DNA of 64,000 nucleotides from Eutypella sp. D-1 (Eukaryota; Ascomycota; Sordariomycetes; Xylariales; Diatrypaceae). The notes beneath the pieces are model-generated. The model saw only the letters and a program-made list of their open reading frames with translations. It was not told the origin of the DNA and did not search any database. Position numbers and translations under genes: made by a program. This document shows positions 56,211 to 64,000 of this stretch, one piece after another (position 1 is the stretch's first letter; every line of letters starts with the position of its first letter). The stretch is taken from positions 434,001 through 498,000 of the forward strand of contig JAJTTP010000020.1 in assembly GCA_023313575.1 (NCBI GenBank). Reading direction: 5' to 3'.

Positions 56211-59200
56211 CTGGCAGCGTACGTACATATGTAGGTAATGAATGCATTTATATTCGTATGTTGCATACGTCCATATGATGGAACAAGAATCCACCCGTGA
56301 AATTGTAGAATCAATTTGCGAATAGTCTCAATAGAAGTTACCTAGTGACCTGGTGACTAGGTAACGATACCGAGGGACCCAAAACAAATCATTGTACGGA
56401 TAGGGCAGTTATGCTACGAGAAACGCTAGCGTACCCTGCGTACCGTCCAATAACTGCAAAAAGAGCATCGAGAGCCTCACTCAGTGGGGATCTACTTTCG
56501 GAACCTTTTTGGGGGGGAGAGTGGGGGAGGGCCAGGGAGTCAAAGGGGCCGGTATTTCGGGGACTTGGGACATAACTTCCTAAACAATTTTCCCTCATAC
56601 GCGCATCAAAAACACTGTGGCGCTGCCAAAAATAGGCACAGTCGATCATTCATTATCTCCCTTCCTTTGTCATCCTGGAACCTCTTTTCTGTGAAATATA
56701 GCCGTTATCATTTAAGCATGCAATGGAATCCGCATTATCTCGATTAATCTCGTAGATGCAATGCCTTCATGGGACTGTCTATCTTTTCCGCTCGCCTGTC
56801 GGTTACGCCCCCCCAGCAAGTTCGCGGCCTGGCCAGCAATAAGTTAGCGTATGTAGATATGTACATATATAGATGGGCAGGGCTCATGAGGATAAGGAGG
56901 ATCGCCCGCCCGTTCGCCGATGAGCCGTCCCAATGAATGGATGGGTAGGGCTGGCTGGCTGGCGTCTGGCGTCATATGCATTGAAATTCAGGTTTTAATT
57001 TTTCGAATCCCACGACGAAGGGGACCCTGGGGCAAACCCGTCTGGGGCGTTGTTCGGTCTTTTGCTGCACTTATCTACCTAGGTAATGTATGTATGCGCT
57101 TTATTGCAGTACCAAACTTTTTGGGCTTTTCTTCGCAAAGCAAAAAAGCCACAGTTCGTTCCACGCCAACCGGCTTGGCTCGCCTTTTCCCGTGGCAATG
57201 GACGAGGGAAAGAGTCGAAAACGCCCCAGCCAGAAGAGGGAAGAAAACGGTCCTCGCTTTAACGTTACATCGATTCACCTCACTCCCCCCCAATCGCTCT
57301 AACTAAGCAGGATACGGAGAGAACTTGGGTAACACTAACTACCACATATATATGTATGTACGGCATCCGCTGATCCCTCTCGTTTTTATCTCTGCCGTCC
57401 CTTTTCAGGTTATAGTGGCGTGGTCAGGGCATGTGGCTTGCAGAAACGAAGGGGGGGTGTGCCACACAGAAATACTATGCACTTGAATGCAACTAGATAA
57501 TCGAGAGCGAAAGGGCAGAGGGGAGAAAAAACCGTTGGTAACACAAAGCGTTGACAATTAAGCCACCATAACTGGCCAGAACGCTCGTCCAACTTTGCCT
57601 AGAACCCCCGTGGACCGGCGCGGTGCATATCAGGTATACGAATACATAGTCAGAGAAGCGCCATTCGAACTGGAAATTCCGTTCGTGCGCCCGTGGAAGG
57701 TAATGGTCGACACACGCTTGAAGGCCAGCACGTACATATGATCTGTAGTCCCCCCAACGAGAATTGCGGGTCTCACCGACCCTTCTCCCGAAATCCCGAC
57801 CCTGATCGGCAGACTTTGTCCAAGCCTCACAACAGGAACAGGAACAGGACTTCGCTCGCTTTGGCTCGTCGAAGAAGACGTCATTATCGCGGGTTTTCCG
57901 GGGTGTCGGCCTATTCCGTCACTCCGTATGCATATAGCGATCACTCCTCCGTGTGTGGTGGATTTTTATCTTTGTATCATACTACTACGTACTGTAGGTA
58001 TGCTACGAGTCCGGAGCGAGCCACTTGGAAATATCTCTCGAAATTTATATCGAGATATGAACCTTTTTTTTTTTTTTCAACACACACACATATACACGCG
58101 CGCTCTCTTTCTTAGTTTCCCGGTGGCCTAGGCCCCGGCCCTAGGGCGACTAAATATGGAACGGGAAACCCTCCCCTAGCGGAACCGGGGTCCTTCCTTG
58201 GGTTCACTTCACCCCCTTTTTCACTCCGCCGGACTTCATCACCGTACCGGGAAGGGGATCTTCGCGGGCCAGGTTTATGTCATCTACACGCACATACATA
58301 GTGCGCGTAGAACAACACCCCGGTAACCCGCCCCCGGGACCACAGTGACGGGTTCTTCGGATGTCGGTGAGCAAGCAAGCCGCTTGTAACCAACTCCCAA
58401 CCCCCTTTTCTTTTCCTTGTATGTAGGCCGGCAGGCTGGTTGGCAGGCAGGCAGGGAGTCGCGCAGTCATGTGAGTACGTGCCGGTTTAGCGTTCGCGTG
58501 TGTGATTTGCGTGGTGGTGGGAAGGATTATGAATATGTATGCACAGCGTTTGGTGACGCAGCCCCGTCGTTCGTGCTATCAAGTATCCATCCCTATATAA
58601 CTTACCCAAGTGCCGGTAATTCAGTGATACATACCTTTTTAAGGTAAACGTTAAACATAAAAACGTCCTGGCGCTCCTCGCCTAACTCGAGAGAGGTCTT
58701 CCTTAAACATGGATGGACGCCTTGTAACTGCACCCGAAGCCGTCAAGGGGGTGCGTATGTATGGAATGGTGTTTATTCCGTACCTCTCAGAAAGCTTGCT
58801 GGTGCCTCGAAGATGAATGAGGTCATCGAAATCCTCATCGGAGTCCCCTTTTCTCGCCCACCGAAGACGACACTGGTAGCTTGCCCTGGAACTTCCGCCG
58901 ACTATATAACGCCGAGACATCGTTCCGACTCTTCCTACTAGCCGGCTCATGGCTGTGTAGATGAACTAGGCAATGACATGAACCAGACGTCCCTCGAGCC
59001 GCATTATCAGCCTCTGGCGCTACTCCGTATACCATATAAGCGCACTTCTCTAGGCTTCGTGCACGAAGGGCCTTATATGCGTGAGACGATACGGCCTTAT
59101 AAAAGGGGAAGCGAAGGCGAGCATTGCATGCCGGAGCGAGTCAGTCCCGGGAAACCGCGAGAGGGAGAGTAGCCTTGAACCACCGGTAAAGCAGACGCGT

Positions 59201-62200
59201 ACCTAGGCTTTCCTCTCGATGGAGCGACTCGGTGATAGATCGAGATGCAGCAAGTCACCCCACGCAGTCGCTGCTTGTCCCTGGGGGTTTCATCGTGACA
59301 AGCTATCTATAACCGTTGCCTGTACGGGATTTGTCAAAGCCATCTGCTGCCGCAAGCCAGCGCATAACCACCCCCCCCCCCCCCAACACGCTCAGGAGCC
59401 GCGATTGTAGGTAGCTCGTCTAGAGAATACCTAGGCAAGACGGCTTCGCTAACACACTCGCGTCGAGAGAGCGTGAGACTAGGCCGCATGGCCACAAAAC
59501 ATGTGTCTTTTACGAGCTTGCTACGGGAATTTCTTCCCAGTCTCCAGGTCTGCGTCTCCGGACTACTTTCTGGGTAACCTGCGGGCGAGGTAGATGTCTC
59601 GTTTTGCGGGGACGGGTGAGAGAAACTCGGGGAGAGCGGGCAAGCTTGTGGCGTTGCTGCCGAGCGAGCCGGGCACCGCGTGGAGTTCGCATATCCTGTG
59701 TATTTGTCGGACCGGGGCCGTGAGAACGACAACCCACGCTGTCCTCGGCAAGCCACGCATGAAGCGGCGACCGGTACCACCAGCCGTCGCTATAGCGAAG
59801 AACGCGGGGGCGTAGGTATGTGTAAGTCACGCGACGGGTCTCACGATTACACACGGAGATCACATGAGTTTGCGTGGCGGAGGACCAGTTTTAGTCAGTG
59901 AGTCCTCTGGGACGGGCGAAAGAAAAGGGCTCGAGATACTCCAAGGGCCTACGGCAGAGCATCAGAACAGGACCGCATCTCTGCTTCCGAAGTGTAGATA
60001 GGTAGGTTAGGTATTTCTAACCAGACGTCGTTGTAGGTAACTCTGTTACACAGCAGATGCCTCCACCCCAATAGGGGGTTTTGCTAGATTCTCCCCGCCG
60101 GTTGCTGGGCACGCCACGTCTGCGTATGTTGCACCCCGTCGTAGAACCAGGCGTCGTGGAATGTAGAGCTTCATCTTTACTTTTACATCTTTACTACCTA
60201 CGGCGGGCTACCCGCGGGCCGAAGCAACTCCCCCGGGGCCATCCTCGCTTCCGGCCCGCCTGGTTCTTGCGATACTACATAGGGGTTCTAATCGATTGTT
60301 GTGTGCGTATGTACGGGCTATCTATGGACTGAACTACTATGTATACTGATCATACATTCCCGCCGCGCGGGGTTAGTCTAGGTAGATAAATAGGGTGCCA
60401 TCCCTAGACGTTTCGAAGGGGCTGGCTTCGAACGGATGAGACATATTTGCCTAGCAAGGGCGAGGGCGAGGGGCGAAACTACGATTTCCCTTGACTGATA
60501 GAAAACCTACTCTACAGTTTAGGAAGGAAGATTGTTACCAACCCTACTCATCCGAGGTCTGGAATTTGAGGTCTAGGTACTAAACAAATTCCCATTGTTT
60601 ATATACCTCGATGCTTAGAACTTTCTATGGTAGTGACTGAGTATCTACAGTCATCTGAGTTGAGTCTTATATCAGACCAAACGAACACTCATACGGGCGA
60701 TGACATAAATACTAGGTAGATACAAGATTCGATTATATAACAACACAGTCTAGGCAAACTGTCGCGATTAGATAGAAAGTAGGCCGCCATTGCCCTCTTG
60801 TTGTGTAGGTGTGTGGTTATAAGCCTACCTAGTAGGCTTGAACAAAAGGCAAGTCGTCATTGGCTTGTAGTCTGCATTATCTTTAATAAATTACTTGCCT
60901 GTGACTAAATGGGCTACTAAACTTAGCTAGTAGTTAGTAGCAAGGAACAGGAACGGCGTTTCTTAAAATAGCTGCGTATGGGGAGCTTTGTTTAAGTGCA
61001 CGCACGACTCATGATTGAAGCTTGTACCGAGGTTTTCCAATGGTAGACTGCACGAAAAGACGCGTGCGCGCGCCTAAGAAAAGTGAACTATATTAAATGG
61101 ACGCTACTCTAGCCGGACGCGAAAAGCAAAATGCTAATACATGTAATGCGAATACAATACCACGGAAGGGGGCTCCCCTAGGTTCTTCTCCAACGCGGGC
61201 GAGCGACAAAAAGAGTTATCTTGCCGGATTGGCAATTGGTTGGAAGACACCTTTGCACTATGTCAGCCCGTTTCTGGCCGTCGGATTCTTACATGTAAAA
61301 GGTGAACGTGTAATTAATGACTGGTAAGTAAGCTGGTCTGTACCTACATACAGTCCATGACCCGGGTAGCACACATTTGCACATGTATGTATGTACCTTA
61401 GAAAGGTAGGGTAGTCTAGTCCCATTTGAGGGTTGCCCATGTGCGAATCGGGAAGGGTAGCCCGCCAAGTGGACCGGCCAATTTGCTGTTGTCATTTCAC
61501 TTGTCAAAAGATAGCGGGGACAACCTGGCAGATACTCGGTACTTAAGACTCAGGCGAGGCAAAGCTGAGTAACGAGGTATTTTGTATCAACGCTAAGGGT
61601 GGATCTATCGTAGACCTTTTTATGGGGGAGAGCTTCTTAAAGCAAATCAAACGTCCTTAAATGGGTATGTAGGTACCTAGGTAGCTCTGACGCTAAACCG
61701 AATATGACAGGGCAGGCCCCCATGTCAAAGAAAAAAAAAGTTGGTCACCCAAATTTACGTAGTAAGGGAAAATCCATGAATGGGATGGACTCGATTGGAT
61801 TAATCGCCTCCAGGGCTCTTTCTCAGTGCAGAATCCATTCGACCAGAGACACGCAGCAGCAGAAAGAAGCGGCCAAGGCTAGGCTTGCCGGGACAGCACA
61901 TCACCTGCATCCATTCAGCATCTTCCCCAAACTCCCGCCAGATTCATTCGTCCGGGCAGAACAAGAACCAAAGAACGAACGACATTTTGAACATTAGAAA
62001 AACCGTCGAAGCTGTCACCCTGGTCTGGTTAAACCATCCCCTTGTTCGTCGCGTCAAAACTGCCTTTTTAATCTTCTCTCCATCTTCGTCCATTTGTTTA
62101 TGTTTGTCTGTCCATTTACCTCTATACTAGAAAATCATCAAAAACAATTTAAATATAATAATTTAAAATAGGGTCCAGAAAAGGGCCCAGGCACACCATA

Positions 62201-63024
62201 GGGTCTCTTTTCTCATACCGTACTCTTCTGTCTCTCTGTCTTTTCACTGGGTCCCCCGGTCCCCTTATCGAGGTCAATTCAGAGTGTAGAAGCACAGACA
62301 ACTCATACATAGCCCTGGCCCTGGATTTAGAACATTTTTCTTCATTCTTTCTAACTACAACCAACCTATTGTTCCACCTCGAGACCTGGCCGACCTCTTT
62401 TCTCCCATCTTATCGCGGATAAGTGACAAGAAAACGATCCCGATGCATCAAGCTCCGGAGAGTCGCGCTTCTTTTCTCTCCTTTTATTAGTTCCTATCTC
62501 CTTTTCTTATTATTTACTAGGTATTTAATTTTTTTTATCTTCGTTAACTTACTTAGGTCCTTGCCTGGCCTACCTAAGTAACTTAACCTTACCCTACATA
62601 CCTACCTACGGAGGAGTACCCAACTACTACTGCTACCCGTGAACTACTGGATACTACCCTAGCTGGAGGTATCCTAGCTGAAGTAGGTAGGTACCCTGAC
62701 AAGTGGCCCCAGGCTTGTCTCTTTTTTTTTATTGTTCCCAAGCGTGTGCGTGGTGGTGTATGTATATATGTGGTTGTGTGTGGTGAGTGTATGGGTATGG
62801 ATGGTATTGGTATGGGGTTGGTATGGTGTGTGAGTGAGTGAGTGTGCGTACGTGCGTGTGTGCGTGTATGTGTATCTGCTGCGTTCTGCACCCGTTGCTG
62901 CGTGTGTGCGCCTGTGTGGGTGCAAAGCCAACTTGTCTCTTTTTTTCTTGATAGGAACGCGTCCTAGCGACACGCCCACTCTCACTACTCGCCTACCCGC
63001 CCGCCAACCATCATTTACCGCTCC

Positions 63025-63048
63025 TTTTTTTTTTTTTTTTTTTTTTTT
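63025..63048. repeat. Poly-T tract, 24 bp
   Basis: Uninterrupted T run within a pyrimidine-rich stretch, about 415 bp upstream of the first visible exon of the partial gene at the window end. Confidence 0.9.
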
Positions 63049-63462
63049 GCCCTCCCCTTTCCTTTCTCTTGCTGCCCCCTGCCCTGCCCGCATCGACTTC
63101 GAAAAGAAATTCTCGAGTCGTCAAAAAAGACCCGAAAAATTAAAGGGCTAGATAGGTTGACATTCTACATAGTCACTTTAAAGGGAAGGAAGATCAAGTC
63201 AAGCCAGCCCCATCAGGTCGTCGAGATCTTCCAGCAGACGATTTATTCTTCGTCTGCGGGCTGATCTCATTCGGGTATGTCCGTTCAGCCACCATTCCCT
63301 ATCAACACCTCAACTCCCTTATCTCATCCATCCTTCTTGACTTCTGTCTATCTAGATTAGACATCTAGTTACTTCACTAGATCCCAGAGATCACAGAGAT
63401 CCCAAAAGACATTCTGGCTAACTATATCCTCCCACCCCCTCCTCCCCCTCCCCCCTTTTAAG

Positions 63463-64000
63463 TGTCCTTAAAGACGTCTTCTCCAAGGTCACCGTCTTCT
63501 CCCAGTGCACCAGCGCAGAGCGGTATTGGAGCCGCCCAAGCCCGGCATCAAGGACCCCCTAGGTCATCCTCCCCTTTCTCCAGTAGCTCTACCGCCGACG
63601 GAGGCGAGTCTACCTCGTCCTCCCCCGTGATCCCAGCGCTCCCAGCTCCTGAGCTGCCTGCGCGGGCACTGGAGATTCTCAGAACCACAACCCCTATCGG
63701 CGAAGATTCCGACCACGATAACCGCACGGACCGATACGTCACTGCCAGCTGGGGTTCGCCCTATCCGCAGTCCGACGGCACCCATCTTCGCCAGCAGAGC
63801 TTCAGCAGCTCCGATCTCTCCGAGGAAGAAGAATCCCCTCTGCATCACCTCGAGATCGCGACTCCCTTTCTCCGTCCCGCTCCTCCGATCTCCCCGTCCG
63901 AGCCGGAGCATTATCAGCCTTCCCTTTCCGGCAGTGCGGCTATACTCGCCAATCGAGCTAGGAGGCCGGTCCGTGGACTCACTGAAGATTGGATCCGGCA
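63463..64000 (+). CDS. Partial Ser/Pro-rich protein, 5' part, runs off the window
   Basis: The frame starting with TCC at 63465 is open to the end of the window (about 178 codons). It is preceded by a stop and by a strong pyrimidine tract ending TTTTAAG at 63456-63462, so this is probably an internal exon reached by splicing; the upstream exon and start codon were not identified. The peptide begins SLKTSSPRSPSSPSAPAQSG and is rich in Ser, Pro and acidic residues (SSDLSEEEESPLHHLE), a likely disordered, phosphorylated N-terminus. It becomes more ordered near the end (ANRARRPVRGLTEDWIR). No family recognised. Codon use and absence of stops favour coding over the shorter antisense frame. Confidence 0.5.

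Larger units (their letters stand above)
54683..63462. other. Gene-poor region of about 8.8 kb
   Basis: No coding sequence could be supported over this whole stretch. Open frames are at most ~150 codons and show no signal peptide, domain or consistent splice signals. It holds scattered TACCTAGGTA palindromes (for example 55256-55272, 55419-55436 and 61671-61684), AAGT repeats (56190-56210), C and T homopolymers, GT-rich DNA at 62750-62880, and 24 T at 63025-63048. Part of it must be promoter for the genes at both ends. The last few hundred bases before 63463 may be the 5' UTR of the partial gene. Confidence 0.6.

Noticed and set aside
57000..57020. TTCGAATCCC resembling a tRNA T-arm
   Set aside because: No matching stem, D-arm or acceptor stem around it.
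56920..57306. 128-codon plus-strand frame in the gene-poor region
   Set aside because: No recognisable domain or start context; isolated among stops in flanking DNA.
59334..59863. Overlapping minus-strand frames of 117-148 codons
   Set aside because: Several frames open at once, as expected of GC-rich random sequence; poly-Gly from a C homopolymer; no motif.
1..64000. Secondary-metabolite cluster, CRISPR array, rRNA or tRNA
   Set aside because: No PKS, NRPS, terpene synthase, spaced repeats or RNA gene hallmarks were seen on either strand.

Overview
The window is nuclear DNA of a filamentous ascomycete (Pezizomycotina, most likely a Sordariomycete). The reasons are short GT-AG introns of about 50-145 bp with CTAAC-type branch sites, and typical fungal families: AA9 polysaccharide monooxygenase, DUF1996, 2EXR, NIMA kinase, and ankyrin/CorA-like membrane protein. 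Long intergenic regions carry homopolymers, microsatellites and a dispersed TACCTAGGTA-type palindrome. No tRNA, rRNA, CRISPR array or intact transposon was found. Gene structures were built by eye from splice signals and reading-frame continuity.

Layout. 1-1124: 3' part of a tyrosinase-like gene that looks broken. 2434-3762 (-): PKA catalytic subunit. 7261-10778 (+): TBC/EF-hand Rab-GAP. 12662-13979 (-): reduced RBR-type RING protein. 15029-15816 (-): Ctr copper transporter. 16-42.5 kb looks like an accessory, environment-facing block: two small secreted Cys-containing proteins (18507-18940 and 26364-26773), a possible relic of a third (17402-17746), a catalytically dead-looking Ulp1-like protein (20049-21152), an AA9 protein (22614-23554), a 2EXR protein (24345-25556), an MCT-type MFS transporter (27126-28514), D-arabinono-1,4-lactone oxidase (30018-31670), a large hydrolase-like/ankyrin/CorA-like membrane protein (33459-37684), a secreted DUF1996 protein (38857-40235) and a single-pass membrane protein (41385-42524). 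43216-45219 (-) is an ankyrin/BTB protein, divergent from a NIMA kinase (46235-48694, +). 50296-51347 (-) is a five-exon secreted protein, and 53708-54682 (-) a mucin-like membrane sensor candidate. 54.7-63.46 kb is essentially gene-free. A Ser/Pro-rich coding exon starts near 63463 and runs off the end.

The outer parts hold conserved signalling and cell-cycle genes (PKA, Rab-GAP, BTB, NIMA). The 16-42 kb block holds secreted, membrane and fast-evolving families. Several of its members appear to have lost catalytic residues or their reading frame, and two LTR-like fragments lie inside it, so it may be a more rapidly evolving island. The candidates most worth follow-up are the hydrolase-like/ankyrin/CorA-like protein (possible self/non-self or stress sensor), the pseudo-Ulp1 protein, the AA9 protein with altered copper surroundings, and the two small secreted proteins that appear only after splicing.
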